Program-made: the position numbers and the translations under genes | Part shown: positions 8,333-16,415 of the stretch, piece after piece | Numbering within the stretch: position 1 is the stretch's first letter | Layout: each line of letters starts with the position of its first letter | The notes under the pieces: generated by a model | What the model was told of the DNA's origin: nothing | The model's database searches: none | Seen by the model: only the letters and a program-made list of their open reading frames with translations | From: an uncultured Parabacteroides sp. | GTDB lineage: Bacteria; Bacteroidota; Bacteroidia; Bacteroidales; Tannerellaceae | DNA length: 46,762 nt | Assembly (NCBI GenBank): GCA_910577325.1 | Contig: CAJTMR010000028.1 | Coordinates: 1-46,762 of the forward strand | Reading direction: 5' to 3'

Positions 8333-8689
8333 ATGAGCTACCTGTTTTTAGAATATCCGAAATGCAATACCTGCCGGAATGCAAAAAAATGGCTGGATGA
8401 ACACAATATAGCGTACGTGGACCGCCACATCGTCGACCGGAATCCTTCTGTCGAAGAGCTGACGGAATGGATCAAACGCAGCAAGTTGCCACTGAAAAAC
8501 TTCTTCAACACCAGCGGACTGGTTTATAAAGATATGAAGCTGAAGGACAAATTGCCTGCGATGAGCGAAGAGGAACAGATCGCCTTGCTGGCTTCGGACG
8601 GCAAATTGATCAAACGCCCTCTGCTGATCTGCGAAAATCAAGTTTTAGTCGGTTTCAAACCGGACGAATGGAGCAACCGGATAAAATAA
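8333..8689 (+). CDS. ArsC/Spx-like thioredoxin-fold protein
   Basis: This 118-residue protein has the ArsC/Spx fold. The N-terminal beta-strand leads to YPKCNTCRNAKKWLDE with a CxxC pair at Cys11 and Cys14, followed by the conserved FFNTSGLVYKDM block (about 61-72) and IKRPLL near residue 93-98. The CxxC motif and size fit the Spx/MgsR/YffB branch as well as or better than true arsenate reductases. A thiol-redox role is therefore safer than arsenate detoxification, and no ars genes are nearby. Its stop codon overlaps the next start as TAATG. Confidence 0.85.
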   Translation: MSYLFLEYPKCNTCRNAKKWLDEHNIAYVDRHIVDRNPSVEELTEWIKRSKLPLKNFFNTSGLVYKDMKLKDKLPAMSEEEQIALLASDGKLIKRPLLICENQVLVGFKPDEWSNRIK

Positions 8690-9282
8690 TGGAAACACCC
8701 GTCACTCAGCCGGTAGAACTGCATCCGTTAGGATTCTTCCTCCCGCCAAACACGAAGTTATTGATGTTGGGCAGTTTCCCACCTCCTCGTGCACGTTGGT
8801 CGATGAATTTCTACTACCCGAATATCCAAAACGACATGTGGCGGATACTCGGACTGATTTTCTATAACGATAAAGAATATTTCTTAGAAACTAAAAAAGC
8901 TTTCAGCGAAGAAAAAGCAAAAGCCTTTTGCGAGGAAAAAGGAATCGGTATCGGTGATACGGCCGTAGAGATCATCCGGCTTAAAAACAATGCCTCAGAC
9001 AACTTCCTGCAGGTGGTCACCCCACTGGCCCCTGCTGAAGTACTGACTAAAATCCCACAATGTGAAGCGATCGTAGTGACAGGACAAAAGGCGATGGACA
9101 CGCTAATCGCCATGTTGCCTCCGGTTGAAGAACCCAAAGTCGGTTCCTACTCCCGGTTCACCTTGTCGGACCGCATCTTCCGCCTCTACCGCATGCCTTC
9201 CTCTTCCCGTGCTTACCCTAAGCCATTAGAAGAAAAGGCGGCAGTATATAGAGGGATGTTCGAAGATTTAAGAATGGTATAA
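8689..9282 (+). CDS. Uracil-DNA-glycosylase superfamily protein
   Basis: I choose the ATG at 8689, giving 197 residues. It overlaps the previous stop by one base (TAATG), whereas an upstream in-frame ATG at 8668 lies inside the ArsC-like gene. The motif LMLGSFPPP (about 25-33) followed by FYYPNIQNDMWRILGL resembles the catalytic region of uracil/hypoxanthine-DNA glycosylases of the Mug/HDG type. PSSSRAYPKP near the C-terminus stands where these enzymes have their DNA-intercalating HPSP-like loop. It probably removes deaminated bases from DNA, but the exact substrate is uncertain because the motifs diverge from the classic families. Its stop codon lies in a palindrome (9277-9314). Confidence 0.78.
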   Translation: METPVTQPVELHPLGFFLPPNTKLLMLGSFPPPRARWSMNFYYPNIQNDMWRILGLIFYNDKEYFLETKKAFSEEKAKAFCEEKGIGIGDTAVEIIRLKNNASDNFLQVVTPLAPAEVLTKIPQCEAIVVTGQKAMDTLIAMLPPVEEPKVGSYSRFTLSDRIFRLYRMPSSSRAYPKPLEEKAAVYRGMFEDLRMV

Positions 9283-9314
9283 CGTAGGGACAGGGCCCTG
9301 CCCCTACGTTATAC
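9277..9314. repeat. REP-like palindrome at a convergent gene junction
   Basis: The arms GTATAACGTAGGG and CCCTACGTTATAC are perfect reverse complements around a GC-rich centre that itself contains CAGGGCCCTG. It includes the stop codon of the glycosylase gene and sits between convergent genes. It could act as a bidirectional transcription stop, although no strong T-tract follows. The composition resembles mobile palindromic repeats. Confidence 0.6.
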
Positions 9315-9344
9315 ATGGGACATTGATCACCGGTAAATCATCAT

Positions 9345-10847
9345 TTACCCACAATGGAAATACCGGTTCACAAGTTCAAGCATTCCTTCCGGATCATTTT
9401 TCAAATCATCCCGCAAAGTCGTGTCGTTATAACCTTCCAACTTCTTTATGATACCATCGATCATGCTTGGACTAAAGACATTATGCTGCTCGAAGACCGC
9501 CCTTTGCTGTTGCAGGCGTCTGGCCGAAGCGGCACAGCTATCCGGCAACTGATCCAGCGTTTCCAGGCGCGCCTTGTTTTCTTCCTGATGGATATTCACG
9601 TCCACATACGTCTTCTCTGCCACATCCAGCGCATCCGGGATTTCAAACCCGTACCGGCAAGCAACCGCCAATCCCGCCAACAACTGATATAAATCAGCCG
9701 ATCCGTCCGGCGACCGCATCTCGACCGTCTGCTTCTGCGTCGTATCATAATGGCTATCCGTTTCCAACGGGTTTGCCAGTGCACACATATCCTTCTTGGC
9801 AGCCCAGCCCAACGGAACGCGTACCAGAACAGAGCGGTTACGATCGCCCCAGCAAATATTCGTCGGAGCCTCCTGGTGAGGAACCAGACGGAAATAAGAA
9901 GTCGGATTCGTATTGCCAAAAGCCGTAATGGACGGAGCCAGCCTCATCATGCCAGCAATTGCCTTACGAGCCGTTTCCGACAAAACGCCATCCTGCAACA
10001 TTTGGTTCTTGCCATCCTTCATGATACGCATGTGCACATGCAGGCCGGAACCCGCTTTTCCTGTCGTGATCTTCGGAGCAAACGTAATATTCAACCCGTA
10101 CTCGTATGCCAAATTACGGATCACCCATTTGGCGATCATCAACTGATCGGCAGCATCTTCCACCCGCGTCGGCAAGAATTCAATCTCATTTTGTTCATAT
10201 ATTTTTCCATTCAAGGTAAAATTGCCGACTTCCGAGTGCCCGTATTTTATCTGCCCCCCCGCTTGCGCGATATATTGCATACATTGCGTACGGAACTGAT
10301 TGAACTTCGCATACGGTCCCGATTCATGATACCCACGTTGATCGGTTGCCGGAAACAGATCTTCCTCATCCGCAATCACATAATACTCCAGCTCTCCCAT
10401 CGCCTCGAACTGCATACCCGTCACATCCGTAAAAGCCTTGCTTGCCTTGTGCAACGTATATTCCGGCGAACTTTCCAGCGGTTCGCCATCCTTATTAAAG
10501 AACGAGCACAACATGCTCAGCGTCGGCAACTCGGAAAAAGGATCGATAAACGCCGTACGGAAACGCGGTATCACATACAAGTCGCTGCTACCCGCCTCAA
10601 TAAACGAAAACAGGCTGGAACCGTCCACACGCTCCCCGCAAGTCAGGATCGCATCCAGATACGCCGCATTATTAATAACAAAATTCAATGTTTTCAAACG
10701 CCCGTCACCGGCAGGATACATAAAATTCACCATCCGGATATTCTTCTCCTTAATGTACGATACGATATCCGCCTTTGTAAATTCGGAAGATGGTTTCCGA
10801 AGGAACTCTACCAAAAGGTTGGCATTCATGTCTAATTCGTTTTTCAT
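9345..10847 (-). CDS. glnA: Glutamine synthetase family protein
   Basis: This 500-residue protein matches the catalytic beta-grasp/kinase-like fold of glutamine synthetase, which condenses glutamate and ammonia at the expense of ATP. The metal-binding glutamate motif appears in MGELEYYVI (about residue 149), the second block in GKIYEQNEIEFLP (about 217), and the catalytic histidine block in GSGLHVHM (about 270). NRSVLVRVP (about 339) and EMRSPDGSADLY (about 378) supply the arginines for substrate binding. It is of the prokaryotic ~450-500 residue type, not the larger GSIII. A related gamma-glutamyl ligase activity cannot be excluded. A TTTG-18 bp-TATTTTTG promoter lies upstream. Confidence 0.85.
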   Translation of the reverse strand: MKNELDMNANLLVEFLRKPSSEFTKADIVSYIKEKNIRMVNFMYPAGDGRLKTLNFVINNAAYLDAILTCGERVDGSSLFSFIEAGSSDLYVIPRFRTAFIDPFSELPTLSMLCSFFNKDGEPLESSPEYTLHKASKAFTDVTGMQFEAMGELEYYVIADEEDLFPATDQRGYHESGPYAKFNQFRTQCMQYIAQAGGQIKYGHSEVGNFTLNGKIYEQNEIEFLPTRVEDAADQLMIAKWVIRNLAYEYGLNITFAPKITTGKAGSGLHVHMRIMKDGKNQMLQDGVLSETARKAIAGMMRLAPSITAFGNTNPTSYFRLVPHQEAPTNICWGDRNRSVLVRVPLGWAAKKDMCALANPLETDSHYDTTQKQTVEMRSPDGSADLYQLLAGLAVACRYGFEIPDALDVAEKTYVDVNIHQEENKARLETLDQLPDSCAASARRLQQQRAVFEQHNVFSPSMIDGIIKKLEGYNDTTLRDDLKNDPEGMLELVNRYFHCG

Positions 10848-10883
10848 GTCTTTATTGATTGATTAAGTAAATATCATAGCATG

Positions 10884-10913
10884 CAAAAATATAAAAAACG
10901 CTCTGAAATCAAA
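10884..10913 (-). promoter_or_regulatory. Promoter of the glutamine synthetase gene
   Basis: On the minus strand TTTG (forward CAAA 10910-10913), an 18-bp spacer and TATTTTTG (forward 10884-10891) match the Bacteroidetes -33/-7 pattern, 36 bp upstream of the start codon. Confidence 0.55.
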
Positions 10914-11045
10914 TTTGAACATGTACCTTTATCGCAAATTATTTCCGGCTCCACACGTTCTTCCTTTCTGCCAATATGTTACCAGCCCTCTTGTAAACCG
11001 GATTAATATACATGTATTTGGAGAATGTAAAGGATATACAATGAA

Positions 11046-11084
11046 AAAAGGGGCGGCTCTCGACTTGCGTCGGCCTCCCCCTTC
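11046..11084 (-). terminator. Rho-independent terminator after the OmpH-like gene
   Basis: Read on the minus strand, GGGGGAGGC-CGAC, a GCAA loop, and GTCG-aga-GCC-GCCCC form a stem with a small bulge, followed directly by six Ts. It lies 24 bp downstream of the OmpH-like stop codon. Confidence 0.65.
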
Positions 11085-11107
11085 TTTCCTATTTAATATT
11101 TAAATTA

Positions 11108-11710
11108 TTATTTACCTGAAGAATAGTTCTTATTCAACACTTCGAGAAACTCGGCCGTGATATCGTATGCCGGATTAGACAACAAAATATTGTCACCCAT
11201 TGTATTGCTGAAAATAATCTGATATCCTTTTGTTTGGTTGAAAGTCGTCAACTGGGCTACGATTGTGTCGCGAAGCTGTCCGTTCAGTTCCATCTGCTTG
11301 GCAGCCAACTCCTGTTCTTTCTTGGCCGCATAATTCTGAAGTTCCTCCTGTTTTTTCTGCAAACGGTTTCCTTCCTGTTGCGCTCTTTCGGCGGTCAGGA
11401 AAGCATTGGCTTCATATTTACGTTGGAAATCATTCAATTCTGTCCGTAAGGCATTCGACCGCTGGGTCATATCCAACCGATAGTCTTCCTGCATCTTAAG
11501 GATACGTTCATTCAGATCTTTCGAATAATTGTAATTCGATAAAAGAGAGTCTACATTCACATAAGCTACAGGAAGCAAATTGGTAGAGTCTCCTTCTGCT
11601 GTGAAAGCCGGAGCTACTGTGGATTCTTTTTTACCGGAAAACTGCATAACAAACAAGATTATGACAGCCACCGCGAGCACACCATTAATAACGTAGTTAA
11701 TGTTCTTCAT
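11108..11710 (-). CDS. OmpH/Skp-family periplasmic chaperone-like protein
   Basis: This 200-residue protein has one N-terminal hydrophobic segment (VLAVAVIILFVMQF, about 11-24) that is either an uncleaved anchor or signal sequence. The sequence VAYVNVDSLLSNYNYSKDLNERI (starting near residue 48) is the start of the Skp/OmpH domain, followed by a long glutamine- and charge-rich coiled coil (about 70-145). It closes with IIFSNTMGDNILLSNPAYDIT, typical of OmpH proteins. Skp-type proteins hold outer-membrane proteins in the periplasm. It lies 28 bp downstream of the 72-residue gene and is followed by a good terminator, so the two form a unit. Confidence 0.87.
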   Translation of the reverse strand: MKNINYVINGVLAVAVIILFVMQFSGKKESTVAPAFTAEGDSTNLLPVAYVNVDSLLSNYNYSKDLNERILKMQEDYRLDMTQRSNALRTELNDFQRKYEANAFLTAERAQQEGNRLQKKQEELQNYAAKKEQELAAKQMELNGQLRDTIVAQLTTFNQTKGYQIIFSNTMGDNILLSNPAYDITAEFLEVLNKNYSSGK

Positions 11711-11738
11711 AAAGTGTAAATTAAATCTTTATTTTATT

Positions 11739-11957
11739 TTATTTCTCTATCTCATTTATCTTATCATATAGATTCTTCTGCATACTGTCCCGCCTGTGCT
11801 GGGTTTTAGCACAGCATATACCTTTCTTTCTCAATGCCGCGTTACCCTCGATATGCGTATTCGGAAACCTTCCTCCCTTTTTAAAAAGGACTTTCACACT
11901 AAGCAACACGACACAAATAACAAGAATTATGACGGTAATCAATAACGTTGCAAGCAT
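11739..11957 (-). CDS. Small single-pass membrane protein, unknown function
   Basis: The 72-residue product has one N-terminal transmembrane helix (LATLLITVIILVICVVLLSV) followed by a basic cytoplasmic-looking tail with FKKGGRFPNTHIEGNAALRKKG and two closely spaced cysteines in GICCAKTQ. The strongly basic, cysteine-containing block suggests a conserved small family; I recall similar proteins in other Bacteroidales but cannot name a function. A TATATTTG -7-like element (forward 11978-11985) sits 21 bp upstream. It is the first gene of a two-gene unit with the OmpH-like chaperone. Confidence 0.75.
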   Translation of the reverse strand: MLATLLITVIILVICVVLLSVKVLFKKGGRFPNTHIEGNAALRKKGICCAKTQHRRDSMQKNLYDKINEIEK

Positions 11958-11977
11958 TTTCTCTATATTTGTGGACG

Positions 11978-11985
11978 CAAATATA
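11978..11985 (-). promoter_or_regulatory. -7-like element upstream of the 72-residue gene
   Basis: TATATTTG on the minus strand fits TAnnTTTG and lies about 20 bp before the ATG. No clear -33 element is visible. Confidence 0.38.
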
Positions 11986-12104
11986 AGAGTTTAAGTGATT
12001 GAAAAGTATGTTTTGAGTGTTTAATTGTACTTTTTTTCATACAAACACCTGTTTGCAGTGGTATTATTAACCATAAAGTAACATCTATAATACATTATAA
12101 CATT

Positions 12105-13562
12105 ATGAAGATAACAGATTTAAAACCTGAAATCGTTTGGAAGTTCTTCCACCAGGTAACACAAGTGCCCCGTCCTTCCAAAAAGGAAGAAAAAATGATC
12201 AAGTTCCTTGAATCATTCGCCAAACAGTATAAAATAGCCATCAAAAAAGATGCCGTTGGCAACATCCTGATGTCTAAACCGGCTACTCCCGGCAAAGAAA
12301 ACCTGCCGACAGTCGTTCTGCAATCCCACATGGACATGGTTTGCGAAAAGAACAATGGAACCGCACATGATTTCGACAATGACCCGATCGAAACAATCGT
12401 CGACGGAAACTGGCTTCGCGCCAACGGCACGACCTTGGGAGCCGACAATGGTATCGGTGTAGCCGCCGAGCTGGCCATCCTCGCTTCCGACAATATCGAG
12501 CACGGACCGATCGAATGCCTTTTCACCATAGACGAAGAAACCGGACTGACCGGAGCCAAAGCACTCGAAAAAGGATTCATGACAGGCGATATCCTGTTGA
12601 ACCTCGATAGCGAAGACGAAGGCGAAATCTTCATGGGCTGCGCAGGCGGCAAAGATACGCAAGCGGTGTTCCATTACGAATCATGTGATACCAACCCGGA
12701 CATGCAATACTTCAAAATCGAAGTGAAAGGTTTGAACGGCGGACACTCTGGCGGCGAAATACACAAAGGTTTGGGAAATGCCAACAAAGTACTGGTCCGC
12801 TACCTGTACCTGTTGAACAACCAAGCAGATTTCAATCTTTGCTCTATTCAAGGCGGCAACCTCCGCAATGCCATCGCACGTGAGGCACAAGCGGTAATCG
12901 GCCTGCATCCGCAAGACAAGGAGACAGCGCGCATCCTCCTGAACCACTATACGGCAGACATTGAAAACGAACTGAAACACGTAGATCCGAATGTACGTAT
13001 TTCAATGGAATCGACAGACCGGCCGGATAAACACATAAGCGGTTCATGGGCACAAAAAATCATCCTGGCACTGCACGCTTGTCCGCACGGCGTAATCGGC
13101 ATGAGCCACGACATCGAAGGCCTGGTCGAGACATCCACCAACCTGGCATCCGTCAAGATGGGACCGGACGATACGATCATCGTAGGCACAAGCCAGCGCA
13201 GCTCCATCGAATCCTGCAAGAACATGATCGCCAACCAAGTCGCATCCGTTTTCAAACTGGCAGACGCGACCGTCACTCACGGCGACGGCTATCCCGGTTG
13301 GGCTCCCAACCCGGATTCAAAGATCCTGAAAGTGGCACAGGAGACTTATAAACGTTTGTTCAACAAAGAAGCCAAAATAATGGCGATCCATGCAGGACTG
13401 GAATGCGGTCTGTTCCTCGAAAAATATCCGAATCTGGACATGATTTCATTCGGCCCGACACTTCGGGACGTCCATTCGCCCAACGAACGCATACAGATTG
13501 ATACTGTTGGCTTGTGGTGGTCTCACCTGCTCGAGCTATTAAAGAGCATCCCCGCAAAATAA
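12105..13562 (+). CDS. pepD: Aminoacyl-histidine dipeptidase (peptidase D, M20C)
   Basis: This cytosolic metallopeptidase of 485 residues has the same length as E. coli PepD. It hydrolyses Xaa-His dipeptides, including carnosine-like substrates, with two zinc ions. Visible metal and catalytic motifs are QSHMDMVCEKN (about 77-87), GTTLGADNGIGVA (about 107-119), FTIDEETGLTGA (about 145-156), NLDSEDEG and, near the end, AIHAGLECG. The start codon follows an AT-rich leader, and a strong terminator lies immediately after the gene, so it is monocistronic. Nothing is truncated. Confidence 0.95.
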   Translation: MKITDLKPEIVWKFFHQVTQVPRPSKKEEKMIKFLESFAKQYKIAIKKDAVGNILMSKPATPGKENLPTVVLQSHMDMVCEKNNGTAHDFDNDPIETIVDGNWLRANGTTLGADNGIGVAAELAILASDNIEHGPIECLFTIDEETGLTGAKALEKGFMTGDILLNLDSEDEGEIFMGCAGGKDTQAVFHYESCDTNPDMQYFKIEVKGLNGGHSGGEIHKGLGNANKVLVRYLYLLNNQADFNLCSIQGGNLRNAIAREAQAVIGLHPQDKETARILLNHYTADIENELKHVDPNVRISMESTDRPDKHISGSWAQKIILALHACPHGVIGMSHDIEGLVETSTNLASVKMGPDDTIIVGTSQRSSIESCKNMIANQVASVFKLADATVTHGDGYPGWAPNPDSKILKVAQETYKRLFNKEAKIMAIHAGLECGLFLEKYPNLDMISFGPTLRDVHSPNERIQIDTVGLWWSHLLELLKSIPAK

Positions 13563-13582
13563 AACAATACATTTCTCGTTAT

Positions 13583-13626
13583 AAAAAGAGGATTAACATT
13601 CAACGGATGTTTTTCCTCTTTTTTTA
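13583..13626 (+). terminator. Rho-independent terminator after pepD
   Basis: The arms AAAAAGAGGA (13583-13592) and TCCTCTTTTT (13614-13623) pair perfectly. An inner AACAT/ATGTT pair extends the stem, and a T-run follows. It sits 20 bp after the pepD stop. Confidence 0.85.
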
Positions 13627-13721
13627 TGTTAATAGCCGAAAACTTATTTATAATAAATTTGTTTTCTTATTGACATTATATGGTAAATAACAATTTACCC
13701 GGACTATTAATAATTAATGAA

Positions 13722-15185
13722 ATGAAAAAATTAGCCGCTCCGCTACTCACACTATTCTTCATTGCACTCAACCTGTTGTCGTGCGACGGGCTGGACGAGA
13801 ACTATTCGAGCAATCCCAACCATCGACTGAGCTTCTCGGTCGACACACTTTCTTTCGATACGGTATTCACCACAATAGGCTCCGCGACCAAAGAGTTCAT
13901 GATCTACAACCGTAACGACCAGCCTTTGCTGATCAGCGAGATCATGTTGGCAAGCGGTGAAGAGACCGGTTTCCGCATCAACGTGGACGGGCGTAAAGGC
14001 GACCATTTCCAGGATGTAAGGATACAGGCGGACGACAGCTTGTATGTATTTGTGGAAGTTACCGTCAATCCCAACGCATCCAACCAGCCGTTGCTGGTAG
14101 ACGATTCCATAATTTTCACTACAAACGGTATAAAACAATCTGTCCGCCTCGAAGCATACGGACAAAATGTAAACTTGTATAAAAACGGACTTATCCTGAC
14201 ACAAGACACGCATTTTACCGCCGAACGCCCTTACCTCATATACGACAGCCTGGTCATTTCTCCCAATATCACGCTCAAGATCGATCCGGGCGTGACGTTC
14301 TATATGCACGACACATCGAAAATTATCGCATACGGGACCTTGCAGGCCAAAGGTACACGTGACAATCCGATCGTCTTCCGCGGAGACCGTCTGGATTTCA
14401 TCCTGAATGATATCCTGCCCTACGACCGGACCCCGTCGCAGTGGGGAGGTATCTTCTTCTGCCCCGAAAGCTACCACAACATCATGGACAATGTGATCGT
14501 GCGAAACGGAAAAACAGGACTGACCTTCGAAAAGTCGTCCCCTGACGAATCCAAATTGAAACTAAGCAATTCCCAAATCACGAATATGGGAGAAAACCTG
14601 TTTTTCGCTCTCAACTGCAATATAGAAGTGACCAATACGGAATTGACCAATGCCGGAGGAGGTGTTGCCGTGCTGATTGGCGGGGAATACCGGTTCACCC
14701 ATTGCACGCTTGCCAATTTCATGACATTGGAAAAACGCCAAACGCCTTGTCTCACAATGGCGAACAATGCAAACGAAGAGGCTTACCCGCTCAAAACCAC
14801 ATTCGAAAATTGCATTATCGACGGCAGTTTCGACGCAGGCAAGGAAGCATACAAAGGAGAACTCAATCTGTCCGTCGACGACGCGGCGCCATTCGAATAC
14901 CTCTTCAACCATTGCATAGTCAAAACAAATGGCAGCAACAATGAACATTTCAAAGAGGTTTTATTTACAAATGCCAGTCCTTCCTATAGGTTAAGGGGGG
15001 GCGAGAAGAACAAATACCGCTTTGACTTCCGCCCGGATTCTCTGACGACTTTAGGAGTGGGAAAAGCCGATATCTTCGTTACGCAACAATATCCGGTAGA
15101 CCGCTACGGCGTAAACCGCCTCACGAACGACGGACCGGATATCGGAGCCTACGAGTTCGTACCGAAAGAAGATGAAACAAACTAA
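13722..15185 (+). CDS. Beta-helix surface or periplasmic lipoprotein
   Basis: I choose the ATG at 13722, which gives a lipoprotein signal of 487 residues (MKKLAAPLLTLFFIALNLLSC, acylated Cys at 21). The frame opens earlier, but without signal-peptide character. After an immunoglobulin-like N-terminal region (about 25-150, SFSVDTLSFDTVFTTIGSA), the sequence becomes repeated short beta segments. These contain ITLKIDPGVTFYMHDTSKI and IVFRGDR, and later NSQITNMGENLFFALNCNIE. This is the pattern of a right-handed parallel beta-helix. Motif GAYEF at the C-terminus is common in such proteins. No catalytic residues are evident; a carbohydrate- or surface-binding role is a guess. It is six bases from the next gene. 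Confidence 0.8.
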   Translation: MKKLAAPLLTLFFIALNLLSCDGLDENYSSNPNHRLSFSVDTLSFDTVFTTIGSATKEFMIYNRNDQPLLISEIMLASGEETGFRINVDGRKGDHFQDVRIQADDSLYVFVEVTVNPNASNQPLLVDDSIIFTTNGIKQSVRLEAYGQNVNLYKNGLILTQDTHFTAERPYLIYDSLVISPNITLKIDPGVTFYMHDTSKIIAYGTLQAKGTRDNPIVFRGDRLDFILNDILPYDRTPSQWGGIFFCPESYHNIMDNVIVRNGKTGLTFEKSSPDESKLKLSNSQITNMGENLFFALNCNIEVTNTELTNAGGGVAVLIGGEYRFTHCTLANFMTLEKRQTPCLTMANNANEEAYPLKTTFENCIIDGSFDAGKEAYKGELNLSVDDAAPFEYLFNHCIVKTNGSNNEHFKEVLFTNASPSYRLRGGEKNKYRFDFRPDSLTTLGVGKADIFVTQQYPVDRYGVNRLTNDGPDIGAYEFVPKEDETN

Positions 15186-15191
15186 GACGAT

Positions 15192-16265
15192 ATGACCGGA
15201 ATCTTAACTATGACATTTTTTATCCTGACACTGTTTTCCTTGCCTTCACAAGGACAAACGGACTTCCGCGTGATGAGTTACAATGTCGAAAACCTGTTCG
15301 ACACGAAAGACGACCCGCTTACCGCCGACAATGATTTCCTCCCTTCCGGCAACCGCCACTGGACACCCGGACGACTCTACCACAAATTACAGCAACTGGC
15401 AAAAGTCATTACGGCAGCGGGAGAATGGAGCACTCCGGCATTGGTCGGACTTTGTGAAGTTGAAAACGATTCCGTACTTGTCCGGCTTCTGAACACCACT
15501 CCGCTCCGCCGGCAACATTACCGCTATTGCATGACGCACGGACAAGACACGCGAGGCATCAACGTGGCATTGCTTTACCAGCGGGACAAGTTCCTCTACC
15601 GGGGGCACGCGGAACACCCGGTCCGTTTTACCCGCAAACAACATAAGCATACCCGTAATATCCTGCATGTATGGGGAGAGATTATCACCGGAGACCGGAT
15701 CGATGTTTTTGTCTGCCACTTCCCTTCCCGCTACGGAGGAGAAAAAGAAAGCGAACCGGACCGTTCGGATGCGGCGCGTACACTGCGTACACTATGCGAC
15801 TCGGTCCATAGCCTCCGCCCTGCCCCACATATCCTGATCATGGGAGACTTTAACGATACGCCGGACGACGCGAGCATCCGGGAAATATTGGATGCCCATC
15901 CGTTTCCAATCCCATGCCTGTCCGATTCAAGCTCCATGCCTACGGAACTCCGGACGGATGCCTATCCGTCCCTACATCTATACAATCTATTTGCCGGAAA
16001 CGGGACGGATCTTCCGGGCAGCCATAAGTATCAAGGAGAGTGGAGCCGGTTAGATCAAATCATCCTGTCGTCCTCTCTCGCCGACACCGCATCCCGGATG
16101 CAGGTCATCCCAGGAAGCGCCCGCATCTTTTCCCCGCCATTCCTGCTTATAAAAGATAAAACCTGGCGTGGCGAACGCCCTTTCCGCACCTACTACGGTT
16201 TCAAATACGAAGGCGGATACAGCGACCATCTCCCTTTGCTCGTCGACTTTCTACTATTGAAATAA
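15192..16265 (+). CDS. Exported endonuclease/exonuclease/phosphatase-family protein
   Basis: The 357-residue protein has a signal peptide (ILTMTFFILTLFSLPSQGQ) and the EEP fold found in DNase I-like nucleases and phosphatases. MSYNVENLFDTKDD (about 28-41) supplies the first Asn, GLCEVEND the metal-binding Glu, MGDFNDTPDD (about 217-226) the Asp/Asn pair and YSDHLPLLVDF the C-terminal Asp-His. The enzyme therefore appears catalytically intact and acts outside the cytoplasm. The substrate, nucleic acid or phosphoester, is not determined. It is only 6 bp after the beta-helix lipoprotein, suggesting an operon. Confidence 0.88.
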   Translation: MTGILTMTFFILTLFSLPSQGQTDFRVMSYNVENLFDTKDDPLTADNDFLPSGNRHWTPGRLYHKLQQLAKVITAAGEWSTPALVGLCEVENDSVLVRLLNTTPLRRQHYRYCMTHGQDTRGINVALLYQRDKFLYRGHAEHPVRFTRKQHKHTRNILHVWGEIITGDRIDVFVCHFPSRYGGEKESEPDRSDAARTLRTLCDSVHSLRPAPHILIMGDFNDTPDDASIREILDAHPFPIPCLSDSSSMPTELRTDAYPSLHLYNLFAGNGTDLPGSHKYQGEWSRLDQIILSSSLADTASRMQVIPGSARIFSPPFLLIKDKTWRGERPFRTYYGFKYEGGYSDHLPLLVDFLLLK

Positions 16266-16301
16266 ATGCTTACTTTTGTAAGCGACAAACAGTTTGCAAT
16301 T

Positions 16302-16409
16302 ATGACAACAATAGAATTACAAGCAAGAAAAGCAATGCTTATCCAAGAAACATTAAACAATCTCGATACGAAAAGAGTTAAGACAATCATGGAAGCGTCA
16401 ATAAAATAA
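16302..16409 (+). CDS. Tiny ORF, possible antitoxin-like or remnant peptide
   Basis: A 35-codon frame (MTTIELQARKAMLIQETLNN...) fits exactly between the EEP gene and the M23 gene. Upstream is TACTTTTG (16271-16278), which matches the Bacteroidales -7 consensus. The MTTIELQARK opening looks like the start of short helical 'addiction module' proteins seen in Bacteroidales, but there is no partner toxin gene and the frame stops early. In-frame codons continue upstream to an ATG at 16266. It may be a genuine small protein or the decayed 5' end of an antitoxin gene. Confidence 0.4.
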   Translation: MTTIELQARKAMLIQETLNNLDTKRVKTIMEASIK

Positions 16410-16415
16410 TCACTT

